64,000 bases of DNA from NCBI RefSeq assembly GCF_007993795.1, contig NZ_CP042476.1, positions 2,294,001 to 2,358,000 on the forward strand. Direction: 5' to 3'. A model generated the notes under the pieces. It saw only the letters and a list, made by a program, of their open reading frames with translations, was not told the origin of the DNA and made no database searches. Positions 52,958 to 60,255 of the stretch are shown here, piece by piece. The position numbers were made by a program, and so were the translations under genes. This DNA comes from Antarcticibacterium arcticum. GTDB taxonomy: Bacteria; Bacteroidota; Bacteroidia; Flavobacteriales; Flavobacteriaceae. Within the stretch, counting starts at the first letter, position 1. Every line of letters begins with the position of its first letter.

Positions 52958-53134
52958 ATCATTTGAGGCCGATAAACTTTGTGATATGGCACATTGATTT
53001 GAAAGAATTCTTTAAATTGTACAATGTTTCAAAATTCCAAATAAGAAACGGGTATTACGGGTTTTCGAACACAAACGAAGTTGGAATATTTCGAAGTGTA
53101 AGTGCAAAATTATACAAACAAAAAATATCCTGAT

Positions 53135-53434
53135 ATGAAAAGTAGTTTTAGCGAAATAATAAAGGATGAAAAACCTGTACTGGTCGATTTTTTTGCCGAT
53201 TGGTGCGGGCCCTGCAAAATGCTTGCTCCCATCCTTAAAGATGCGAAAGCAGAACTTGGAGATTCGGTAAAGATTGTAAAGATTGATGTAGATAAAAACC
53301 AGGAACTCGCCGCAAAATACCAGGTGAGAGGTGTGCCCACACTTATTTTATTTAAAAAAGGAGAGCAGCTCTGGAGACAATCCGGCGTGGTACAAAAAGC
53401 AGATCTGGTTCAATTGATCAAATCTCACGCGTAA
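53135..53434 (+). CDS. trxA: Thioredoxin
   Basis: A 99-residue thioredoxin with the active site ADWCGPCKM and the cis-Pro loop RGVPTLILF. The ATG at 53135 is chosen over 53102, which adds 11 residues not seen in the family. It is probably a cytosolic disulfide reductase. A Crp/Fnr-type regulator gene starts 8 bp after its stop and is likely cotranscribed. Confidence 0.95.
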   Translation: MKSSFSEIIKDEKPVLVDFFADWCGPCKMLAPILKDAKAELGDSVKIVKIDVDKNQELAAKYQVRGVPTLILFKKGEQLWRQSGVVQKADLVQLIKSHA

Positions 53435-53442
53435 TTCAATAA

Positions 53443-54039
53443 ATGATCTCAACTAATTTACTTCTGGATTTTGGCGGAAAAATCACAACTTACCCAAAAG
53501 GCGCACAGCTTTTCAGGGAAGGAGAAACGGCCTTGAATTATTACCAGGTAGTTTCAGGAGAAGTAAAAATGAATAATTATAATCTCGACGGAAAAGAATT
53601 TATTCAGGGCATCTTTGCTTCCGGCCAAAGCTTTGGGGAACCACCACTATTTGCCGATGTTAAATATCCGGCCAATGCCGAAGCATTGAGCGATAGTGAG
53701 GTAATCCAGCTTCACAAATCCCAATTTCTGGAACTGCTTGCCTCCCACCCCGATGTACATTTAAAGATGACAGAAACCCTGGCGAAAAGGCTTTTTTATA
53801 AAGCTATTATGGTTTCAGAGATCTCCAGCCAGGAACCTGAACACCGAATTTTACGTATCCTGGATTATTTAAAAAAGCACGTTCATAAACTGGATGGCCC
53901 GTTTTCATTTAAGGTAGACCTTACCCGCCAGCAAATCGCAGATCTTACCGGTTTAAGGGTTGAAACCGTGATAAGGGCAACCAAGGCCCTGGAGAAAAAA
54001 GGAGAACTTAAAATAAAAAGCAGAAAAGTTTACAGGTAG
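53443..54039 (+). CDS. Crp/Fnr-family transcription regulator without cysteines
   Basis: A 198-residue regulator: cNMP-type beta-roll (about 10-120), dimer helix and winged HTH with LTRQQIADLTGLRVETVIRATKALEKKG read in parts. E and R of the recognition helix (RVETVIR) are those that read TGA half-sites in FNR. There is no cysteine in the chain, so an FNR-type iron-sulfur sensor is excluded. A heme, a nucleotide or a redox signal through the adjacent thioredoxin are alternatives. It is one of two candidate regulators for the conserved boxes; the next gene downstream has such a box. Confidence 0.93.
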   Translation: MISTNLLLDFGGKITTYPKGAQLFREGETALNYYQVVSGEVKMNNYNLDGKEFIQGIFASGQSFGEPPLFADVKYPANAEALSDSEVIQLHKSQFLELLASHPDVHLKMTETLAKRLFYKAIMVSEISSQEPEHRILRILDYLKKHVHKLDGPFSFKVDLTRQQIADLTGLRVETVIRATKALEKKGELKIKSRKVYR

Positions 54040-54092
54040 GCACAAACATTTTAGATTTCAATTTTCTCCCAATCTTCAAATTTGGGAATTTA

Positions 54093-54135
54093 TGATCGAG
54101 GTCATATTAGGTCTTTCTCTTCCTTTTTAATTTTA
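54093..54135 (+). promoter_or_regulatory. FNR/CRP-type promoter of the 96-residue membrane protein gene
   Basis: Box TGAT-CGAG-GTCA at 54093-54104, 23 bp, then TAATTTTA at 54128-54135. Predicted leader about 20 nt to ATG 54160. Confidence 0.7.
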
Positions 54136-54159
54136 TCCCCTAATTAAATACCGGATAAA

Positions 54160-54450
54160 ATGAAACTTTACGATGTATTATACAAAGATTTTGAGGACCT
54201 GTTTGTTGGATATTCTGCGGTGGCGGTCATTCTTTCAAGTTGTTTAGGATCTGCTGCGGCCCTTGTAATATTAATGAACGGGCACGATGTTTTTCAAATG
54301 ACCCAGCTCTTTTTAGTTGTGGTGGTATGCATGGGATACAATGCCACAGTTCTGGCCAACCTAAAGCCGAAAATTGTTTTTAATGCGTTGATCATAAGTC
54401 TTGTTGTAAGTGTCCTATTAATCGCATATAATGTCTTTCTGAGATATTAG
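54160..54450 (+). CDS. Small three-helix membrane protein of the low-oxygen regulon
   Basis: A 96-residue protein with three predicted helices (about 17-40, 46-66 and 73-94) and an acidic N-terminus (YKDFEDLF). I do not recognise the family. It has an FNR-type promoter, sits between the Crp/Fnr regulator and the truncated globin, and so is probably part of microaerobic or nitric-oxide physiology. Confidence 0.7.
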   Translation: MKLYDVLYKDFEDLFVGYSAVAVILSSCLGSAAALVILMNGHDVFQMTQLFLVVVVCMGYNATVLANLKPKIVFNALIISLVVSVLLIAYNVFLRY

Positions 54451-54499
54451 TTAACAGATCTTAATAGATAAATTATTAATTTCCCTTCTTAAAACAGGG

Positions 54500-54507
54500 T
54501 ACATTTG
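54500..54507 (+). promoter_or_regulatory. Candidate -7 element of the globin gene
   Basis: TACATTTG matches TAnnTTTG exactly, 21 bp before ATG 54529. The upstream segment at the regulon spacing holds no inverted repeat (TAGATAAATTAT), so this gene is not counted in the regulon. Confidence 0.55.
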
Positions 54508-54528
54508 TCTGCTCAAAAAGTAATTATA

Positions 54529-54915
54529 ATGAAAGAAGATATACAGAACAGGGGTGATGTTTACACCCTTGTTTCTGCCTTTTATACCAAAGTGCGGGAC
54601 AATAAGGAGATTGGCCATTTTTTTAATGAGACCATTCATAACTGGCCGGAACACCTGGAAAAACTAACAGATTTCTGGGAAACTAACCTTTTTATGGTAA
54701 GTAAATTTCGTGGAAATCCCATGAAAGCCCACAAAGAAGTTGACCAGCAATTTGAACATAGTATAGAGCAAAAGCATTTTGGAGAATGGCTCAATATGTG
54801 GTTTGCCACAGTAGATGAATTATTTGAAGGAGACCGGGCAAATATTGCGAAAAACAGGGCCAGGAATATGGCACACAACCTCTTTATGAATATGTATCAA
54901 AGCAGGCTTTCATAA
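54529..54915 (+). CDS. Group III truncated hemoglobin
   Basis: A 128-residue globin: YTLVSAFYTKVRDNKEIGHFFNETI at the B-C helices (read in parts), FWETNLFMVSKFRGNPMKAHK near the E helix and the proximal His region EQKHFGEWLNMWFATVDELF. Group III truncated globins bind O2 or NO; here a role in NO detoxification fits the setting with NirK and RIC. The start at 54529 is preferred, because transcription probably begins after 54505. Confidence 0.92.
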   Translation: MKEDIQNRGDVYTLVSAFYTKVRDNKEIGHFFNETIHNWPEHLEKLTDFWETNLFMVSKFRGNPMKAHKEVDQQFEHSIEQKHFGEWLNMWFATVDELFEGDRANIAKNRARNMAHNLFMNMYQSRLS

Positions 54916-54981
54916 ACCAGAAAATTTAACCCCTTCATATTTTTGATATTCCGTGAATTTTAAACCCTCACGGAATTTTCT

Positions 54982-56346
54982 TTATATGGTCATAGAAAAC
55001 AATTGGGTTTCCGGGGCCTTTCTTTGCAAAAGCATGTCAAATGCCATACATACATTTCTTACGTAAGGCCTCCCTTTTTCGGTAATTTCAATGCTTTGCT
55101 CTTTGATCTTTAAAAGCCCGTCATTTTCCATTTCCCTTAAATTTTCAAGGACTCCAAATAACTCCGGAAAAAACATTTGCGGGTCTTCCCATGACGTTTC
55201 CAGCCGGCACATAAGGTTTAAAATATGCTGTCTTATCATTTCATCCTCCCCGGTTAAAATATGCCCCCTGTATAGGGGTAATTCATTTTGATCCAGGCGA
55301 TCATAGTAATCTTCTATCTTTTTTTCATTTTGGGCGAAACCGGTCCAGCTGTCACTAATTGCTGAAACCCCGAGACCAATCATAACTTTGGTCTTGGAAG
55401 TGGTATAACCCATAAAATTACGGTGCAGTTTTTTATCTTCCACAGCCTTATATAAGGAATCTGTTTTAAGGGCAAAATGATCCATGCCTATTTCCACATA
55501 ACCGGCCTCAGCCAGAAGTTGTTTCCCCGTTTCATACATCTCCGTTTTCACAGCTGCCGTAGGAAGATCCTTTTCCTCAAAGCCCCGTTGCCCGTTCCCT
55601 TTGATCCAGGGTACGTGAGCGTAGCTGTAAAATGCAATACGGTCCGGCATCAATTCTTTGGTTTTTTCGATTGTGGTCTTAATATGTTCTACAGTTTGAA
55701 ACGGCAGTCCAAAAATGATATCATGGCCCACAGAGGTGTATCCGGTTTTTCTGGCATTCTCTGTAGCATTCTTAACGTTAACAAATGGCTGGAAACGATG
55801 TATGGCTAGTTGCACTTCAAGATTATAATCCTGTACCCCGTAACTTACCCTACGAAAGCCAAGATCATATAAAGTTTCCAGGTGCTCTATTTTTGTATTA
55901 TTGGGGTGGCCTTCAAAACTGAAATCAAAATCTTCAGCTCTCAGACTTTTTTCAAAAATCCCTTCAATAAGCATACGAAGGTTTTCCGGAGAAAAAAAAG
56001 TGGGTGTACCACCTCCCAGATGGATCTCCCTGATATAGGGTGTGCCGGGCAGTAAATTGGTATATAATTCCCATTCCTTGAGAACCGCTGTAATATAGGG
56101 AGATTCTACCTCGTGCCTCTTGGTAATGCGCTTATTGCAACCGCAAAAAGTGCATAAACTTTCGCAAAAAGGCAAATGAATATAGAGGCTAATCCCTTCT
56201 TTTTCATTGCTCTCTGAAAAAGACCTTTTCAAGGAATCCTTATAGGTTTGAACTGAAAAAAGATCGGTATTCCAGTAAGGCACCGTAGGATAGCTGGTGT
56301 ACCTTGGCCCGGCTACATTGTATTTCTGAATTAGATTCACGTTCAT
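54982..56346 (-). CDS. hemN: Oxygen-independent coproporphyrinogen III dehydrogenase HemN
   Basis: A 454-residue radical-SAM enzyme that converts coproporphyrinogen III to protoporphyrinogen IX without oxygen, for heme synthesis at low O2. Seen are LPFCESLCTFCGCNKRI (radical-SAM cysteines plus the fourth Cys), GGGTPTF, FGLPFQTVEH and the C-terminal HemN domain. It starts with an FNR-type promoter on the minus strand, in line with anaerobic induction. No aerobic HemF is in the window. Confidence 0.96.
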   Translation of the reverse strand: MNVNLIQKYNVAGPRYTSYPTVPYWNTDLFSVQTYKDSLKRSFSESNEKEGISLYIHLPFCESLCTFCGCNKRITKRHEVESPYITAVLKEWELYTNLLPGTPYIREIHLGGGTPTFFSPENLRMLIEGIFEKSLRAEDFDFSFEGHPNNTKIEHLETLYDLGFRRVSYGVQDYNLEVQLAIHRFQPFVNVKNATENARKTGYTSVGHDIIFGLPFQTVEHIKTTIEKTKELMPDRIAFYSYAHVPWIKGNGQRGFEEKDLPTAAVKTEMYETGKQLLAEAGYVEIGMDHFALKTDSLYKAVEDKKLHRNFMGYTTSKTKVMIGLGVSAISDSWTGFAQNEKKIEDYYDRLDQNELPLYRGHILTGEDEMIRQHILNLMCRLETSWEDPQMFFPELFGVLENLREMENDGLLKIKEQSIEITEKGRPYVRNVCMAFDMLLQRKAPETQLFSMTI

Positions 56347-56366
56347 TATTCCAATATTTCGTGAAA

Positions 56367-56409
56367 CAAAAATACCGCGCGTATACTTTTTATAATATGA
56401 TTTGTATCA
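56367..56409 (-). promoter_or_regulatory. FNR/CRP-type promoter of hemN
   Basis: On the minus strand: box TGAT-ACAA-ATCA (56409-56398), 23 bp, then a full -7 match TATTTTTG (56374-56367). Predicted leader about 16 nt. Confidence 0.8.
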
Positions 56410-56438
56410 GGTTCAACCCATAAAGAGAACAGCGGGAC

Positions 56439-56786
56439 TTATGAAGACCTGTCGGCCACGCCCTCAACCCTTGAAGCGCTATCATTTTTGGAGAGGGTAA
56501 GGCGAACCGTGCTATCCTCATCTGCTCTTAGATCGTGAGGTACGTCTCCATCCAGGTACACAAGGTCGCCTTTCACAAGATCGTGGTTCCTGCCCTCTAC
56601 CCCGAAGCTTATACGGCCTTCAAAAATTTCAACTACAATGGGATAAGGGGTTTTATGTTCCTTCATGACCTGCCCCTTTTTCATTGCAATTCGCAGCTCC
56701 CGGGAGCTATCGGTATCCATTAAAACCTTTACGGCAGGTTTTGTATCGTTATATTCAAGATCATTTATTAGGGACGCGCTTTTCAT
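56439..56786 (-). CDS. Cupin-domain protein
   Basis: A 115-residue single cupin barrel: MKKGQVMKEHKTPYPIVVEIFEG with a metal-type HKTP motif, then LVKGDLVYLDGDVPHDLRA. An upstream in-frame ATG at 56855 adds 23 residues untypical for the fold; ATG 56786 is chosen. A metal site is possible but incomplete by eye (E of the first motif unclear). Function unknown. It lies upstream of hemN on the same strand, but hemN has its own promoter. Confidence 0.8.
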   Translation of the reverse strand: MKSASLINDLEYNDTKPAVKVLMDTDSSRELRIAMKKGQVMKEHKTPYPIVVEIFEGRISFGVEGRNHDLVKGDLVYLDGDVPHDLRADEDSTVRLTLSKNDSASRVEGVADRSS

Positions 56787-56902
56787 AATTATTGGTTTTA
56801 CAGTTCCAGTGAATTTACGAAAAATGAACGGAAGGGAGGAGCTCTTTTGTGACAAAGGCTCCTGGGGAAACCATCAAAATAAACCAGGGAAGAAGAAAAA
56901 AG

Positions 56903-56977
56903 TGGGTGATACTGGGTTCGAACCAGTGACCCCTACCTTGTCGAGGTAGTGCTCTGAACCAACTGAGCTAATCACCC
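56903..56977 (-). tRNA. tRNA-Val (GAC)
   Basis: A 75-nt cloverleaf: acceptor GGGTGAT/ATCACCC, D arm GCTC...GAGC, anticodon stem CTACC/GGTAG with loop TCGACAA (anticodon GAC at positions 34-36), T arm ACTGG/CCAGT with TTCGAAC. Discriminator A fits Val. Position 33 reads C instead of the near-universal U. CCA is not encoded. Confidence 0.88.
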
Positions 56978-57064
56978 TTTTAGGAAATTTGAATTCGAAG
57001 ATATTAAATTATTTGATATCCCGGGTGATCTCTTTAGCCTGCTTTAAGGTTGGTTGGTATATTT

Positions 57065-57220
57065 CGCCCTTTCAGGTCTTGGATGGGGGGATTTCGCTTT
57101 CTCATCCCGCTTCAAGGAATGTTGATGTATGCCGCCCTTTCAGGGCTTGGATGGTGGGATTTCGCTTTTTCATCCCGCTTTACGGGATGCTGATATATGA
57201 CGCCCTTTCAGGGCTTTTCT
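57065..57220. repeat. Tandem REP-like repeats, period 68 bp
   Basis: Three starts of the motif CGCCCTTTCAGG(GC) at 57065, 57133 and 57201, each with the inner inverted repeat GCCCTTTCAGGGC (copy 1 degenerate). Between them are GGATGGTGGGATTTCGCT and hairpins with CATCCCGC...GGGATG. It looks like REP-type intergenic DNA and encodes no protein. The spacer from here to the 90-bp repeats (57221-57339) shows nothing recognisable. Confidence 0.75.
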
Positions 57221-57339
57221 AATGAGAAGGTTTCTTTTGTTGGCCGGGCCGGTGTAATCGGGCCTGATCCTTATAAATTTTGTTCCAATTAGTGAAAGGG
57301 CAATGCGAGATAGCGCAGATTTGCAATCCGTGCTTCTTT

Positions 57340-57657
57340 CATTAAATTTCTTAAATAAAAAAGGCTTCCAAAAATGGAAGCCTTTTGTGGGCAATGAGTC
57401 CCGATAGCTATCGGGAGAACCCCCGAAATCCAATATTTCTTAAATAAAAAAGGCTTCCAAAAATGGAAGCCTTTTGTGGGCAATGAGTCCCGATAGCTAT
57501 CGGGAGAAACGCCGAAACCCAATATTTCTTAAATAAAAAAAGGCTTCCAAAAATGGAAGCCTTTTGTGGGCAATGAGTCCCGATAGCTATCGGGAGAACC
57601 CCCCGGGATCCAATATTTCTTAAATAAAAAAAGGCTTCCAAAAATGGAAGCCTTTTG
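57340..57657 (-). repeat. Tandem 90-bp repeats carrying the tRNA-Val 3' tail and terminator
   Basis: Four copies of a hairpin AGGCTTCC-AAAAA-TGGAAGCCT begin at 57362, 57451, 57541 and 57632 (distances 89, 90, 91). On the minus strand each copy reads CATTGCCCACAAAAGG followed by the hairpin and T run; the first copy is the real terminator of tRNA-Val(TAC). In the other three the tRNA body is replaced by the perfect palindrome TCCCGATAGCTATCGGGA. Each unit therefore repeats the last ten bases of the tRNA plus its terminator. Confidence 0.85.
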
Positions 57658-57731
57658 TGGGCAATGAGGGGTTCGAACCCCCGACCCCTCGGTGTAAACG
57701 AGGTGCTCTGAACCAGCTGAGCTAATTGCCC
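57658..57731 (-). tRNA. tRNA-Val (TAC)
   Basis: A 74-nt cloverleaf: acceptor GGGCAAT/ATTGCCC, D arm GCTC...GAGC, anticodon stem CCTCG/CGAGG with loop TTTACAC (anticodon TAC), T arm GGGGG/CCCTC (one G-T pair) with TTCGAAC. It is followed by a T-rich terminator hairpin at 57631-57656. CCA is not encoded. Confidence 0.93.
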
Positions 57732-57800
57732 TCTTTGCTTGATTAGCGGATGCAAATATAGAGCACTTTTTCAATTCCGCAAACTAATTTTGAAAAAAAA

Positions 57801-59024
57801 TCAAATTATTTCTGCCACTGTAAATGTGCTTCCTCCTACATAGATCACATCCTTATTTGAGGCACTTTTCAGGGCTTCATCGTATGCTTTTGAAACTGAA
57901 GAATATACCTCCCCTTTCAAACCAAATTCCTTTGCATTTCCCTTTAAAAATTCAGCATCCATACCCCTTGGAACGTCGGGTTTACAAAAATAATAAATCG
58001 CCTCTTTTGGAAATAAAGGCAGGATCTTTCCAAGATCTTTGTCATTTACCACCCCCATTACAATATGCAACCTATCAAATTGTTCACTTGCCAGTTGGCT
58101 TAATGCATATTTAAGTCCTTCGGCATTATGGGCTGTATCGCAAATTACCCTGGGTTCTACCTGTAATATATCCCATCTACCGCGAAGCCCGGTGTTGATC
58201 TTTACTTTCAGCAGTCCTTGGGTTATATTTTCTTCAGTAATTTTCCAGGAGGAGTTTTTAGTAAGTCGTTTTAAGGCCGTAAGCACCGTCCTTATATTCT
58301 TAACCTGATAAGCTCCTGTGAGATCTGAAGGATAATTTTCAACTTCAGAGTCTTCAGCAAAAATAATTTCTGAATTTAATCTCGCGGCTGTTTCAGAAAA
58401 CACAGGCTTTGTTTCGGGTTGGTTTTCGCCAATTATAACCGGCACACCGGGTTTGATGATCCCCGCTTTTTCTGCGGCAATCTCTGCCAGGGAATTTCCC
58501 AATATTTCGGTATGATCCAATCCAATATTGGTGATCACAGAAAGTTGAGGAGTAATTATATTGGTAGAGTCCAGTCTTCCGCCCAGGCCTACCTCTATAA
58601 TGGCAATATCTACCTGCTCCCGGCTAAAATAATCAAATGCCATTCCTACTGTCATTTCAAAAAAGGAGAGCTTATTGGCCTCGAAAAATGATTTATTCTC
58701 TGCAATGAAATTTATAACAGATTCTTCCGGGATTTCCCTGCCGTTGATCTTAATACGCTCCCTGAAATCCTTTAAATGGGGGGAAGTATATAAGCCTACT
58801 TTATAACCTGCTTCCTGCAATACCGAAGCAAGCATATGGCTCACAGAACCTTTGCCGTTGGTACCTGCCACATGAATTGATTTGAAATTATGTTGTGGTT
58901 TTTTTAGGTGGGTTGCAAGAAGAATAGTATTGGAAAGGTCTTTTTTAAACGCGGCCGCGCCTATACGCTGGTACATAGGTAACTGTTGGAACATCCAATC
59001 AACAGTCTGAGAATAATCTGGCAC
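57801..59024 (-). CDS. folC: Bifunctional folylpolyglutamate synthase / dihydrofolate synthase FolC
   Basis: A 407-residue Mur-ligase-family enzyme that adds glutamate to dihydropteroate and folates. ATP-binding HVAGTNGKGSVSHMLASVL, the IEVGLGGRLDSTNI motif and the ligase C-terminal domain (LHIVMGVVNDKD) are visible. It starts with GTG at 59022-59024, directly abutting the TAA of the tonB gene, so translation is coupled to the transport operon. No function link between the two is evident. Confidence 0.95.
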   Translation of the reverse strand: MPDYSQTVDWMFQQLPMYQRIGAAAFKKDLSNTILLATHLKKPQHNFKSIHVAGTNGKGSVSHMLASVLQEAGYKVGLYTSPHLKDFRERIKINGREIPEESVINFIAENKSFFEANKLSFFEMTVGMAFDYFSREQVDIAIIEVGLGGRLDSTNIITPQLSVITNIGLDHTEILGNSLAEIAAEKAGIIKPGVPVIIGENQPETKPVFSETAARLNSEIIFAEDSEVENYPSDLTGAYQVKNIRTVLTALKRLTKNSSWKITEENITQGLLKVKINTGLRGRWDILQVEPRVICDTAHNAEGLKYALSQLASEQFDRLHIVMGVVNDKDLGKILPLFPKEAIYYFCKPDVPRGMDAEFLKGNAKEFGLKGEVYSSVSKAYDEALKSASNKDVIYVGGSTFTVAEII

Positions 59025-59843
59025 TTATTCAGATAATTTGAAGTTGTAAACAATTGTTCCTACCTGTCTTGCAGGTGCTTTGGAATCACTGTTAAAACGT
59101 GTTGCAAGCGCAGCCCGCTTGGCAGGATCCAGTAAACAGGCGGCACTGTTGGTAGTACCTTTAACACCGGGCGTGGCTTTTGTAACCTGCCCGCTTTGAT
59201 TCACTTCAATTTGGACCACCACAAGGCCGGCTTCATTACAATCCTGAACAATACGTTCTTTATTTAGTGCGCGTCTTCCACCCAACCTGTAATTTCCATC
59301 ACCGTCAAGTCCCATTCCATTACCATAGTACGAACTTGCCGAAGGGTCTCCATCGGGGCTTCCTTTATCTCCTGCAGCCTGATCATTTCCTTCGCCCCCC
59401 GTTGCAGTTCCGTTGCTTTTTGGCCCGTTTAAAATGCTGCTTAAGGCATCTGTAGTAGATTTGGAAGGGGTAGGATCCGGTTGTTTGGCAGGTTCCACCT
59501 TTTTAGGCTCTACCGGCTTTTCATTTACAACAGGTTTCTTTTCGGTTTTCTTTTCTATTACCGGAGCTTCCACACTTTCCTGGGTTACCACTTCTTCCAC
59601 CACCGGTTTAGGTTGTGATACTACGGGATTGGTGGTAGGCTGTGGGGCCGACTTTACAGGCTCTGTAGGTTGTACATCCCCCGATCCCACTTCAGAATTA
59701 CCAAAATTAATGGCAATCCCGCTTTCAGGTGGCGGGTCAAGATATTTCAATCCTAAAAATAACAATAACACAATTAACAACACGTGTATGATCACCGTGA
59801 TGGTAAAGGATTTCTTCTCGTGTTTTGTGTCCAGGAAACTCAC
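59025..59843 (-). CDS. TonB-like energy transducer
   Basis: A 272-residue protein with an N-terminal helix (about 12-35, FTITVIIHVLLIVLLLFLG), a long Pro/Lys/Glu/Val periplasmic linker and a C-terminal domain (about 200-272) of TonB type, ending VGTIVYNFKLSE. With ExbB/ExbD it transmits the proton gradient to outer-membrane receptors; a TolA-like role is also possible. It starts 12 bp after exbD. Confidence 0.88.
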   Translation of the reverse strand: MSFLDTKHEKKSFTITVIIHVLLIVLLLFLGLKYLDPPPESGIAINFGNSEVGSGDVQPTEPVKSAPQPTTNPVVSQPKPVVEEVVTQESVEAPVIEKKTEKKPVVNEKPVEPKKVEPAKQPDPTPSKSTTDALSSILNGPKSNGTATGGEGNDQAAGDKGSPDGDPSASSYYGNGMGLDGDGNYRLGGRRALNKERIVQDCNEAGLVVVQIEVNQSGQVTKATPGVKGTTNSAACLLDPAKRAALATRFNSDSKAPARQVGTIVYNFKLSE

Positions 59844-59855
59844 TGCTTCTGTCTT

Positions 59856-60254
59856 TTAATTATTTTCCGGTTTTACTGCCAGCACAATCTTGTACCTGTT
59901 TCTGTTGGCAATATCCATAACATTTACCGCTTTTTCAATTGGCACGCCTTCTTCTGCCCTCAGAATAATGGTGGGATCTTCTTCTCCCGCCAGTTTTTGC
60001 TTTAATGTAGCTTCCAGTGCCGACTGGCTTACCCTTTCACTATTAATGTACACCTGTAAATCCTTGGTGATACTCACCGAAAGACTGGATACATTGGTGG
60101 TCTTCCCTTTTGCCTTTGGCAGGATCAAGTCCAGGGCCTCGGGCGTGATGGCAGGCGATGTTAGCATAAAGAAGATCAATAACAGGAAAACAATATCTGT
60201 CATGGAACTCATACTAAAATCTGCACTTACCTTATTTCTACTTCTTAAGTTCAT
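59856..60254 (-). CDS. exbD: ExbD/TolR family proton-channel protein
   Basis: A 132-residue protein with one helix (about 17-37, SMTDIVFLLLIFFMLTS) carrying the conserved Asp in SMTDIVF, and a periplasmic domain. Starts one base after the exbB stop. Part of the exbB-exbD-tonB-folC unit. Confidence 0.93.
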   Translation of the reverse strand: MNLRSRNKVSADFSMSSMTDIVFLLLIFFMLTSPAITPEALDLILPKAKGKTTNVSSLSVSITKDLQVYINSERVSQSALEATLKQKLAGEEDPTIILRAEEGVPIEKAVNVMDIANRNRYKIVLAVKPENN

Positions 60255-60255
60255 A

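Noticed and set aside
52980..52993. TGTG-N6-CACA CRP-like palindrome upstream of trxA
   Set aside because: No -7 element lies at a sensible distance and the outer bases do not fit the CRP consensus, so it may be chance.
54451..54528. FNR-type box before the globin gene
   Set aside because: AGAT-CTTA-ATAG at about 54456 is degenerate and 9 bp out of the spacing; the segment at the expected position is not an inverted repeat.
57340..57657. Possible CRISPR array
   Set aside because: The repeated part is most of the 90-bp unit, contains a terminator and palindrome, and no distinct spacers or cas genes are present.
57170..57774. Several reading frames with repeated SPDSYRDSLPTKGFHF peptides
   Set aside because: They are translations of the 90-bp repeats and of the tRNA; the periodicity is DNA-level, not protein-level.
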